A DNA stretch of 25,088 bases. Origin: a virus. The notes beneath the pieces were generated by a model, which worked only from the letters and a program-made list of their open reading frames with translations, did no database searches and had not been told where the DNA came from. The stretch covers positions 1 through 25,088 of the IMG/VR virus record IMGVR_UViG_3300023109_000128; one strand, given 5' to 3'. Numbering within the stretch: the first letter of the stretch is position 1; each line of letters opens with the position of its first letter. Positions 1 through 5,768 of this stretch are shown here, one piece after another. The position numbers and the translations under genes are program-made.

Positions 1-38
1 CACTCTTTGTCTGGCTTCTAGTCAGTGAGTACATGTAA

Positions 39-46
39 TATAAATA
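39..46 (+). promoter_or_regulatory. T4-type late promoter of the tmRNA gene
   Basis: The octamer TATAAATA is an exact match to the T4 late promoter consensus recognised by gp55 sigma with gp33 and the sliding clamp. In T4 the octamer ends about 7 nt before the transcription start, which predicts a start near base 53, right at the beginning of the tmRNA acceptor piece. The placement suggests that the tmRNA is a late phage transcript. Related NATAAATA octamers appear before several structural genes in this window. Confidence 0.75.
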
Positions 47-52
47 AAGATG

Positions 53-336
53 TTCGTTGATGAAGCGAGCGGAACGTATGCAGGACCGGGGGGCAGTACC
101 CCGCTGGTCCACCATAAGGGTATTAAGGTATCTTTGTGATGGGCCAGAACTAGGATCGACTGGTGCGGAAAGCAAGTGGAGACAAACCGGGTGGTTTCGT
201 AAGAACCAAATTAAAGTAAGAGCAAACAACTATGTAGCTCCTAAGGCTTACGCTCTCGCAGCATAAGTTCTTTGGGTATATTTCGGGGTGCCTAGAAACA
301 GAAGAGAGTCTACGGACTCTCACCCGAAGCATTTTT
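53..336 (+). ncRNA. ssrA: circularly permuted (two-piece) tmRNA
   Basis: The acceptor piece comes first (about 53-114): T-stem CGGGG 87-91 and CCCCG 99-103 enclosing loop GGCAGTA, acceptor strand CTGGTCC 104-110, discriminator A111, encoded CCA 112-114. An intervening segment (115-140) follows, then the coding piece from 141. Its 5' strand GGGCCAG 141-147 pairs fully (one G-U) with 104-110, closing a 7-bp acceptor stem. The conserved tmRNA 5' region GAACTAGGATCGACTGG follows at 147-163. A hairpin GGTTT/GAACC (193-207) occupies the pseudoknot-1 position. The tag frame starts at resume codon GCA 222 and ends at TAA 266. This order, 3' part before 5' part, is the known permuted form of alphaproteobacteria and a few other lineages, where the intervening segment is removed to leave two RNAs held by base pairing. 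A GNRA-free, non-TTC T-loop is as I recall it for alphaproteobacterial forms. With host SmpB it should rescue stalled ribosomes. The end of the coding piece is uncertain (about 325-336). Confidence 0.9.
222..266 (+). other. tmRNA proteolysis tag reading frame
   Basis: Reading from the resume codon GCA gives the 14-residue tag ANNYVAPKAYALAA followed by TAA. The terminal ALAA is the classic ssrA degron read by ClpX/ClpA, and the ANN start resembles bacterial tags that begin AN or AAN. The resume codon lies 14 bases after the 193-207 hairpin, the usual region for it. The longer open frame that begins at base 57 only exists because it runs through the RNA gene and is not a protein. Confidence 0.88.
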
Positions 337-337
337 T
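304..337 (+). terminator. intrinsic terminator and 3' stem of the tmRNA coding piece
   Basis: GAGAGTC 304-310 and GACTCTC 315-321 form a perfect 7-bp stem capped by TACG, a very stable UNCG-type tetraloop. Bases 282-289 can pair with 322-328 (one bulged G), stacking a second helix on the first. Six T residues at 332-337 complete a Rho-independent terminator. It separates the late tmRNA transcript from the next promoter, whose -35 box starts three bases later. Confidence 0.75.
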
Positions 338-339
338 AC

Positions 340-368
340 TTGACAAACTTCTCAAACATATATATAAT
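340..368 (+). promoter_or_regulatory. sigma70-type (early) promoter
   Basis: TTGACA 340-345 and TATAAT 363-368 are both perfect consensus boxes with the ideal 17-base spacer. The promoter directly precedes the gene at 397 and begins immediately after the tmRNA terminator. It should be read by unmodified host RNA polymerase, hence early expression. Confidence 0.8.
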
Positions 369-396
369 ACTATTATAACTTAGAGAGGATCGCAGC

Positions 397-1674
397 ATGG
401 CAGCGAAGAAAAAAGTAAAAACCGTATCCGTAAAAAAAGGTCATAAGCTTAAAGCACCTGGTTGGGACGGTTGGGAATCTTGGACCGGCAGAGCATACCA
501 CATATTTTCTAAAGATGCTTTTAAGTTTTACTACGAAAACTTTAAGACTGTAGATCTACTTCCTGAGATGTTTACCTGGATGTTGGAAAACGGTTACACT
601 AAAGACGATGTATCCGCAGTTAAAGCAGCACCGTATGTAGAAACTACTCCGGCAATTTACTGTAACATGATGTCCAAGGGTATGCCTTCTTATAATCCTG
701 CGGAAGACGAGTACTGGCAGAGCTTGCCGGGCACTATGGGCGACGTAGAAGACGTGACAAAGTTTATTCACGAAGAAGTTAAGAATGCGATCCGGCGTGG
801 TAATGTTGCTAAAGCTGAAAAAGCTAAAGAAGAAAAAAAGAAAGAACAACTCGAAGGCATTTTGCATCTCACTGTACAGCAACGTGTGATGCAACAGTCT
901 CGTGAAACATGCGTGAGCATCAACGACTGGCTTGAACAGTTTATTATCAATCCTAAGAAATTTGACGCTAAAGCGTTTAACATCGTAAAGCACTTTAAAG
1001 AAAGAAATGTAACACAAGCGCACGCTCGTAAGATCCTCGGCTTGTATACGCCTGTAAAAGAAGAATACACTAAACTCCAGAACATGCCTACTCCGGCGCA
1101 GATGAAAAAACTAAGCGAGGATGATCGTAACGAATACGAGCAAATTAAAGAAGGCTACAGCCACCTTAAGAAAGCCGATGTGTCAAAGCAGCTAGATGCG
1201 CTAGAAGCTATTGTAGACGCTTGTACGCACGTTATAGACGCCAGCAAAGCTAATCGTAAGCAGCGTACTCCACGCCCTAAGAGTGTTGACAAAGTTGTAC
1301 AGAAGTTGAAGTTCTGTAAGATCGACGACAAGTTTAAGATCTCAAGTGTTACTCCTGGTACTATTGTAGGAGCAAGCGAGCTTTGGGTGTTTAACACCAA
1401 GACACGTAAGATTGGCAAGTACGTAGCAGCTAAGATTGATCCAACTGGTCAAGGACGTGACGGTAGTGGATTGTCAGTAAAAGGTACAACTATTATTGGC
1501 TTTGACGAAGCTGCTAGTATTCAGAAAACTTTGCGCAAGCCTGAAGAACAGTTGAAAGAGTTTAAAGCGGCAGGCAAAGTAAAGCTGCGCAAGTATATGG
1601 AAAGTGTTCCTACTATGGAGACTAAACTGAACGGAAGAACAAACGAACACACTGTTCTGCTTAAGGTTAGTTAA
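397..1674 (+). CDS. Lys-rich protein of unknown function (425 aa)
   Basis: I do not recognise a named domain. The N-terminus is strongly basic (MAAKKKVKTVSVKKGHKLK), followed by an aromatic-rich stretch (residues about 22-50) and a Lys/Glu-rich helical segment around 135-155. The C-terminal third (about 300-425) looks more globular and beta-rich, with TPGTIVGASELWVFNTKTRK as its most distinctive stretch. I recall similar hypothetical proteins in marine T4-like phages. The gene has its own perfect sigma70 promoter (340-368) and a good Shine-Dalgarno (AGAGAGGA, 382-389), so high early expression is likely. The basic head could mean nucleic-acid binding, but that is inference only. It is monocistronic: the next 209 bases do not code. 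Confidence 0.85.
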   Translation: MAAKKKVKTVSVKKGHKLKAPGWDGWESWTGRAYHIFSKDAFKFYYENFKTVDLLPEMFTWMLENGYTKDDVSAVKAAPYVETTPAIYCNMMSKGMPSYNPAEDEYWQSLPGTMGDVEDVTKFIHEEVKNAIRRGNVAKAEKAKEEKKKEQLEGILHLTVQQRVMQQSRETCVSINDWLEQFIINPKKFDAKAFNIVKHFKERNVTQAHARKILGLYTPVKEEYTKLQNMPTPAQMKKLSEDDRNEYEQIKEGYSHLKKADVSKQLDALEAIVDACTHVIDASKANRKQRTPRPKSVDKVVQKLKFCKIDDKFKISSVTPGTIVGASELWVFNTKTRKIGKYVAAKIDPTGQGRDGSGLSVKGTTIIGFDEAASIQKTLRKPEEQLKEFKAAGKVKLRKYMESVPTMETKLNGRTNEHTVLLKVS

Positions 1675-1883
1675 GAGACGTGTCGTTGATAGCGACTAGT
1701 GGGCGTGGTCTGACTCCCATGACGAGAAGCAGTGTAATAACCGCAAAACTAAAGGGCCGATGGTAGTAACCCGTGATGAAGGAAACGATAGCGAGGTATT
1801 GGGGAGACGTTTAAACCTATACTAGGGAGTCAGGGAACCAATGCTTCGCACCTTCACTTTTATCATATCAGATAAATATATGC
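1675..1883 (+). ncRNA. candidate structured non-coding RNA region
   Basis: All three forward frames are closed within a short distance, yet the stretch is GC-richer and less repetitive than typical phage spacers. Possible helices: GTCGT 1682-1686 with GCGAC 1692-1696 (loop TGATA); CTGACTCCC 1710-1718 with GGGAGTCAG 1825-1833, a perfect 9-bp long-range stem; AAACG 1783-1787 with CGTTT 1808-1812; CCTA 1816-1819 with TAGG 1823-1826, which would compete with the 9-bp stem. This resembles an RNA closed by a long-range stem. I could not match it to a known family (not tRNA, RNase P or a clear hammerhead). A 5' or 3' regulatory leader is an alternative. Confidence 0.4.
1871..1878 (+). promoter_or_regulatory. 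NATAAATA late-promoter-like octamer
   Basis: GATAAATA differs from the T4 late consensus only at the first base. It ends 5 bases before the ATG at 1884. If the T4 geometry holds, transcription would begin at or next to the start codon. Confidence 0.5.
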
Positions 1884-3167
1884 ATGTCACAGAATCATGC
1901 TAAAAATCTAAACAAACTAAATGACGGCTTAGCCGCTCTGCAAAACCTTGTACAAGAGTCTGTAAGCAAAGACTACACGCAAGAAAAAGTAGAGATGGTT
2001 GCCGAAGTTGCTGAGCGCTCTAAGCAGTATGCAGATACGCTAGCACAACAAAAAGCTACTGAACTTGAAAGCAGTTTACTAACTGTCATTGATAACAAAG
2101 CTAACGAATTTGTACAGAGATTTACAAATATCGAAACCAAGATTAATACTTGGGAGCAACCTCAGCTTAAAGATCGAGAACTAAGCGGCAATAAGATCAA
2201 CGGCGGTATGATCACAAACTTCTCTAGTAGAGGTATTGTTGACGAAGCAAGTGATAAAGTGTTGCGGGTCACAAACGATGCTATAATTGTAGACACTGAG
2301 TTACAAGTTAAAAGCATCAAGTCTAATGTTACTGTAGACGGCGACCTAACTACAACTGGCACACTTAGAGCAAAGAAGATTAGAGTCGACGAAGTTGAAA
2401 GTGACACAAGACTTCAAAGAACAACGCCTTTAACATTCGAAGCTGAAGAAGGCAACGTAGCAGGCAAGGGACTACTATGGACAGGCGACGGTCATACAAA
2501 ACAGTTTGTATATCAAAAGAACAGTGACAGATTCTTTAGTAGCGAGTCGATTGACTTACACAATGACAACACATACCGTATTAACAACGCTGTAGTGCTG
2601 TCTGCTAGCGGGCTAGGTGCTAGCGTACACAAGAGTAGCTTACGCACTGTAGGCACGCTACAAAACTTAAAAACCACTGGCGATTTTAGCATAGACGGAT
2701 TTATTTTCTACGACTCAGGCAGCTCACGTTTAGGTATTGGCACAGATGTTCCAAACGCTGACCTTAGCATCATGAGCTTTGACCACGAGTTTGTAATTTC
2801 CAGTGAAGACGAAACTGCTTGGCAGATTGGTTCTCGCAGTAATATTGCTGTAAGTCTTGTAACAGACAACACACCAAGAATTACCATTGGTAGAACAGGC
2901 AAAGTAAACTTTCACAGCGCTGCGCATTTTGAAAACTTAGCTATTAACGCAAGCAACAATGACGATACTGTAAAGCTAAATGTCGGCGGTGCTATTGTAC
3001 AAGACGGCAAAAAGTTCCTAACAGGAGGTGCTGCGCCTACTAACGGATCGTTTAACCAAGGTGATATTGTGTGGAATCAAAATCCTCAATCACGTGGCTA
3101 CGTTGGCTGGATTTGCACTAAGCCTGGCACACCTGGTGAATGGAAAACGTTCGGACCAATAAGTTAA
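1884..3167 (+). CDS. tail-fibre-like virion structural protein (427 aa)
   Basis: The first 85 residues are helical and heptad-like (Leu/Val spaced among charged residues), suggesting a trimeric coiled coil. The body is rich in short beta-type repeats; SSRLGIGTDVPNADLSI (about 280) is of the kind repeated in phage fibre stems and head-binding tail proteins, and LTTTGTLRAKKIRV is a typical fibre shaft segment. The C-terminus (GDIVWNQNPQSRGYVGWICT, then a GTPGEWKTFG ending) matches the tip domain common at the end of phage fibres and appendages. No Shine-Dalgarno precedes the ATG: the upstream bases are AT-rich and include GATAAATA at 1871-1878. Which fibre it belongs to cannot be told from sequence alone. 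Confidence 0.8.
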   Translation: MSQNHAKNLNKLNDGLAALQNLVQESVSKDYTQEKVEMVAEVAERSKQYADTLAQQKATELESSLLTVIDNKANEFVQRFTNIETKINTWEQPQLKDRELSGNKINGGMITNFSSRGIVDEASDKVLRVTNDAIIVDTELQVKSIKSNVTVDGDLTTTGTLRAKKIRVDEVESDTRLQRTTPLTFEAEEGNVAGKGLLWTGDGHTKQFVYQKNSDRFFSSESIDLHNDNTYRINNAVVLSASGLGASVHKSSLRTVGTLQNLKTTGDFSIDGFIFYDSGSSRLGIGTDVPNADLSIMSFDHEFVISSEDETAWQIGSRSNIAVSLVTDNTPRITIGRTGKVNFHSAAHFENLAINASNNDDTVKLNVGGAIVQDGKKFLTGGAAPTNGSFNQGDIVWNQNPQSRGYVGWICTKPGTPGEWKTFGPIS

Positions 3168-3170
3168 CGG

Positions 3171-3199
3171 TTGACTTCTTAACTCATATATACTATTAT
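3171..3199 (+). promoter_or_regulatory. sigma70-type promoter with a dyad over the -10 box
   Basis: TTGACT 3171-3176 and TATTAT 3194-3199 have a 17-base spacer. The -10 region is the centre of an inverted repeat, TCATATAT 3184-3191 and ATATATGA 3198-3205. It begins four bases after the stop of the fibre gene and serves the auxiliary group starting with the QueD-like gene. Confidence 0.65.
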
Positions 3200-3221
3200 A
3201 TATGAACTAAAGGAGTTGTTA

Positions 3222-3671
3222 ATGAAATATCAATCGACTAAAACATACGGCCACGAACGTGGACTTTCAACTTGTTTTCGACAGCCACACGCAAGTCATT
3301 CGCACTGTAAGTATCTTCATGGATACTCGCTTGGCTTCCGATTTACATTCGGAGCTAATGAACTTGACGAGCGCAACTGGGTAGTTGACTTCGGCGGACT
3401 AAAGCCACTAAAACAATGGCTCGAAGATAGCTTTGATCACAAAGTGGTCCTAGACACTAACGATCCGTATCTAGCAGACTTTGTAGATCTCGAACGTAAG
3501 GGCCTTGCTCAACTAAACATCATTAATGGTGTTGGTGTTGAGAAGTTTGCCGAACACGCATTTACATTTGCTGACGAGCTTGTACGTGAACTAACTGACG
3601 GGCGATGTTGGGTTGACTCAGTTGAGTGTGCTGAACATGGTTCTAATTCTGCAATTTTTTCTAAGGAGTAA
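3222..3671 (+). CDS. queD: 6-carboxy-tetrahydropterin synthase family protein (QueD/PTPS-like)
   Basis: The product (149 aa) belongs to the PTPS/QueD family, which converts 7,8-dihydroneopterin triphosphate in pterin or 7-deazaguanine (preQ0, queuosine) synthesis. The signature is SHSHCKYLHGYS at residues 25-36: Cys29 is the likely catalytic Cys and His28 and His33 probable zinc ligands. The family usually reads CxxxHGH; here the last His is Tyr35, as I recall for a proteobacterial HGYSL subfamily. FDHKVVL near residue 70 and VECAEHGSN near the C-terminus match the remaining family blocks. I chose ATG 3222 over TTG 3216 because AAGGAG (3210-3215) then has a 6-base spacing. In phages this pathway can feed DNA modification or tRNA queuosine, but no partner genes lie in this window. 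Confidence 0.85.
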   Translation: MKYQSTKTYGHERGLSTCFRQPHASHSHCKYLHGYSLGFRFTFGANELDERNWVVDFGGLKPLKQWLEDSFDHKVVLDTNDPYLADFVDLERKGLAQLNIINGVGVEKFAEHAFTFADELVRELTDGRCWVDSVECAEHGSNSAIFSKE

Positions 3672-3676
3672 AAACT

Positions 3677-3841
3677 ATGGGTAACGAAACTGGCACTAAC
3701 ATTTGGCTTATTGGCTGGCTGTTCTTTATCGGCTACGCTCTAGCTACTAACACCGCAATGGTATGGTGGGAATGGGTACTGTCCATTGTTGTATGGCCTT
3801 GGTTCATTGCTACTGCGTTTGTCGCCAACGGCGTTCTTTAA
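3677..3841 (+). CDS. small two-helix membrane protein (54 aa)
   Basis: The frame starts at ATG 3677 behind AAGGAG (3663-3668) and encodes a 54-residue, Trp-rich hydrophobic protein beginning MGNETGTNIWLIGWLFFIGY. Two membrane segments are visible, about residues 9-26 and 34-52, joined by a short polar turn containing a WWEW run. It lies between queD and clpP with tight spacing and is probably cotranscribed. There are no motifs I can assign; a holin-like or inner-membrane accessory role is possible but unsupported. Confidence 0.75.
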   Translation: MGNETGTNIWLIGWLFFIGYALATNTAMVWWEWVLSIVVWPWFIATAFVANGVL

Positions 3842-3856
3842 GGATAATATAATAAT

Positions 3857-4471
3857 ATGAACTTAGTACCTATGGTTGTTGAACAGACCGGTCGTGGTGA
3901 ACGAAGCTACGACATTTACAGTCGTCTTCTTAAGGATCGCATTGTAATGCTACACGGTCCTGTTCGTGAAGAGTCTGCGAGCCTTATTGTTTCGCAAATG
4001 CTGTTTCTCGAAAGCGAAGACAACACAGCACCTATCAACTTTTACATCAACTCTCCGGGCGGTAGTGTAACTGCTGGCTTGAGCATTTATGATACAATGC
4101 AGTACATTAAGAGTCCGGTGGCAACTATTGTGATGGGGCAAGCAGCGTCTATGGGTAGTTTCCTTGCGCAAGCAGGCACACCAGGCAAGCGTTATGTACT
4201 GCCTGAAAGTCGCACTATGATCCACCGTGTGTCAAGTGGTACTCGTGGCACAAGCGGCTCAGTTCACGTACAAGAACTTGAGTTTGAAGATGCTCGGCGT
4301 CATATGGAAGAGAGCAAGTATCTTAACAAGCGTCTTACTGAGCTATACGTTAAGCACAATACAGCAGGCAAGACTTACGACGAGCTGTTTGAAACAATGA
4401 AGTTTGATACGTTTCTTAGTGCTCAAGAAGCTATTGACAATGGCTTTGCTGATGCGATTGCCGAAAGGTAA
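3857..4471 (+). CDS. clpP: ClpP-family serine protease subunit
   Basis: The product (204 aa) is an ATP-dependent Clp protease proteolytic subunit. The oxyanion block INSPGGSV is at residues 64-71, nucleophile Ser98 lies in GQAASMGS, His123 in RTMIHR, and Asp184 in [11 protein letters not shown], so the triad is complete. The His-Asp distance is about 12 residues longer than in E. coli ClpP, with the extra residues mainly in the glycine-rich segment after the His and the following helix. ClpP forms a tetradecameric chamber fed by ClpX or ClpA. The N-terminal [12 protein letters not shown] block (residues 18-29) is canonical. Neither ClpX nor ClpA is in the window, so it would rely on host unfoldases. 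Together with the phage tmRNA tag it suggests phage-directed proteolysis; a role in head maturation is an alternative, since ClpP-fold proteases do this in other phages. Confidence 0.93.
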   Translation: MNLVPMVVEQTGRGERSYDIYSRLLKDRIVMLHGPVREESASLIVSQMLFLESEDNTAPINFYINSPGGSVTAGLSIYDTMQYIKSPVATIVMGQAASMGSFLAQAGTPGKRYVLPESRTMIHRVSSGTRGTSGSVHVQELEFEDARRHMEESKYLNKRLTELYVKHNTAGKTYDELFETMKFDTFLSAQEAIDNGFADAIAER

Positions 4472-4473
4472 CC

Positions 4474-5277
4474 ATGACTAAACTAGACAAGTCTTTATAC
4501 ACAAAAGAAGAGTTTAGAAAGATACAAGCACAGCGCAGACTTGAAAAGCAACTCAAGTCTGCGCCTAAGGCGCCTTATCATATCGTATGTGTAAAGCACG
4601 GCGCTAAGTACCCAAGCGTATATGCCAACGTGCTCTACAATATGTGTAAGCGTAATACAACTGTAGATTTTAAATTTACTTGCCTTACTGATGATCCCAA
4701 AGGACTTGATTCCGGCATCAATTATCAGATACTACCTAGCAAAGTACAAGGCTGGTGGGCAAAGCCCTATATGTTCTCAAACGAACTTGGACTACAAGGC
4801 ACAATACTGTACATGGATCTTGATGTTGTAATTGCTAACAACATTGACAAGCTGTTTACATATAAGCCGGGGGAATGGCTTACTATTCGCGACTTCTTAC
4901 GTTCGCAGCGTCCGACCTGGGATCGTTACAACAGCAGTGTCATTCGATTCGACAGCGGACAGTTAGATAACATGTGGCAAGAGTTTAACAACAATCAACG
5001 TGACATTCAAAAACGCTTTCGCGGCGATCAAGATTATATCTGGGATTGGGCCAAGAAAAACAAACCAGCAACACTTTTCCCCGACGAATGGATCCGTAGC
5101 TGGAAGTGGGAAGTACGTTCGAGCAAAGAATGGGCGCCAGGCGGACGTCCGGGCAATAGAACATTTAAAACAATAGAAACAGTACGGCCTGACAAGAACT
5201 GTTGTATAACTGTGTTCCACGGTGATCCTAATCCCGAGAACTGTAAAGACCCTTTTGTGGTTGACAACTGGCGATAA
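4474..5277 (+). CDS. GT-A fold glycosyltransferase
   Basis: The product (267 aa) has the layout of a GT8-like glycosyltransferase. After a charged N-terminal helix (residues 1-32) comes the first strand YHIVCVKHGAKYPSVYANVL, where the nucleotide-sugar would bind; the DxD motif is DLD 115-117 within LYMDLDVVI, the usual metal and sugar-nucleotide site. YNSSVIRFD, FRGDQDYIWDW and a late FHGDPNP (third metal ligand His) match the acceptor-side blocks of this superfamily. It starts two bases after the clpP stop, with AAAGG inside the end of clpP as the ribosome site, so the two are translationally linked. Acceptor unknown: phage DNA, virion protein or host surface glycan are all possible. Confidence 0.85.
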   Translation: MTKLDKSLYTKEEFRKIQAQRRLEKQLKSAPKAPYHIVCVKHGAKYPSVYANVLYNMCKRNTTVDFKFTCLTDDPKGLDSGINYQILPSKVQGWWAKPYMFSNELGLQGTILYMDLDVVIANNIDKLFTYKPGEWLTIRDFLRSQRPTWDRYNSSVIRFDSGQLDNMWQEFNNNQRDIQKRFRGDQDYIWDWAKKNKPATLFPDEWIRSWKWEVRSSKEWAPGGRPGNRTFKTIETVRPDKNCCITVFHGDPNPENCKDPFVVDNWR

Positions 5278-5289
5278 TAGTAGTATATT
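5261..5289 (+). promoter_or_regulatory. sigma70-type promoter inside the glycosyltransferase 3' end
   Basis: TTGACA 5261-5266 and TATATT 5284-5289 are separated by 17 bases. The -35 box is within the last codons of the glycosyltransferase, the -10 box just past its stop. It would drive the two small genes and uvdE. Confidence 0.7.
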
Positions 5290-5327
5290 AAAGCATAACT
5301 TTAAACAGCACAGAAGAAGTTACTGCT

Positions 5328-5579
5328 ATGAAAACGTTTGAACTTACTCGCCCTGTTGGTGCACCCTACTTTGACGTTGAACAGCTGGTACAAGAGACCG
5401 AGCTGGTAGCAACGGTTCAAGCTGATAACGTAGCTGAAGCAATTGAAAAGCTCCGCAACGAAGCATGTATGGAAGTTTCTGTTGTTTCTCTTAACGAAGA
5501 AACTAACATTGCCGATGTTGATATTCCTCAGCGTAATCGTAATTGGGGATGGGACATGGCTTACGTAATGGAGGCATAA
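5328..5579 (+). CDS. small protein of unknown function (83 aa)
   Basis: An 83-residue acidic protein, MKTFELTRPVGAPYFDVEQL onwards. Residues 25-45 (ELVATVQADNVAEAIEKLRNEA) look like a strand-helix unit of a small alpha/beta fold, followed by the strand EVSVVSLNE and a Trp-containing tail. No family recognised. It has its own promoter (5261-5289) and only a weak Shine-Dalgarno (AGAAG, 5311-5315). The next coding stretch is in the same frame directly after its TAA stop (5577-5579). Confidence 0.75.
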   Translation: MKTFELTRPVGAPYFDVEQLVQETELVATVQADNVAEAIEKLRNEACMEVSVVSLNEETNIADVDIPQRNRNWGWDMAYVMEA

Positions 5580-5768
5580 ATTCAAACTTACGTTACTATA
5601 ATTTACAAAAAAGTACCGAACACAGGCTATAAAAAGTTGGTAGGTGTTTACTCTTCAAAAGAGCTCGCCGACGAAGCTGGAATCAAAGCTGTCGAGAAAA
5701 AAGGTGATAGCTTTTGGTATACAGTAACTAACAAGCGGCTTGACCATTATGAGGATTCTCTTGTATGA
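5580..5768 (+). CDS. small protein with apparent ATT start codon (62 aa)
   Basis: An open frame of 62 codons fills the 185-base gap before uvdE. No ATG or GTG lies at its head, but ATT 5580-5582 sits 5 bases behind GGAGG (5570-5574), ideal spacing. The translation reads (M)QTYVTIIYKKVPNTGYKKL and continues to a Tyr-rich, Lys-rich end, with codon use like its neighbours; it looks like a real small alpha/beta protein. Its TGA overlaps the uvdE ATG (ATGA, 5765-5768), the coupling seen elsewhere in this window. AUU starts are rare but known (infC). The only other options are a TTG at 5635-5637 without a ribosome site, or readthrough of the preceding in-frame TAA to give one 145-residue fusion. 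Confidence 0.65.
   Translation: MQTYVTIIYKKVPNTGYKKLVGVYSSKELADEAGIKAVEKKGDSFWYTVTNKRLDHYEDSLV

Noticed and set aside
57-266. 69-codon open frame through the left end
   Set aside because: It runs through the tmRNA acceptor piece and intervening segment and only its last 15 codons (the tag, from 222) are translated in the tmRNA model.
1771-1790. Hammerhead ribozyme core in the 1675-1883 region (TGATGA...GAAAC)
   Set aside because: The expected stem II between TGATGA and GAAA is not present and no stem I/III pair fits.
3216-3221. TTG start two codons before the QueD-like ATG
   Set aside because: It directly abuts the AAGGAG ribosome site; ATG 3222 has the proper 6-base spacing.
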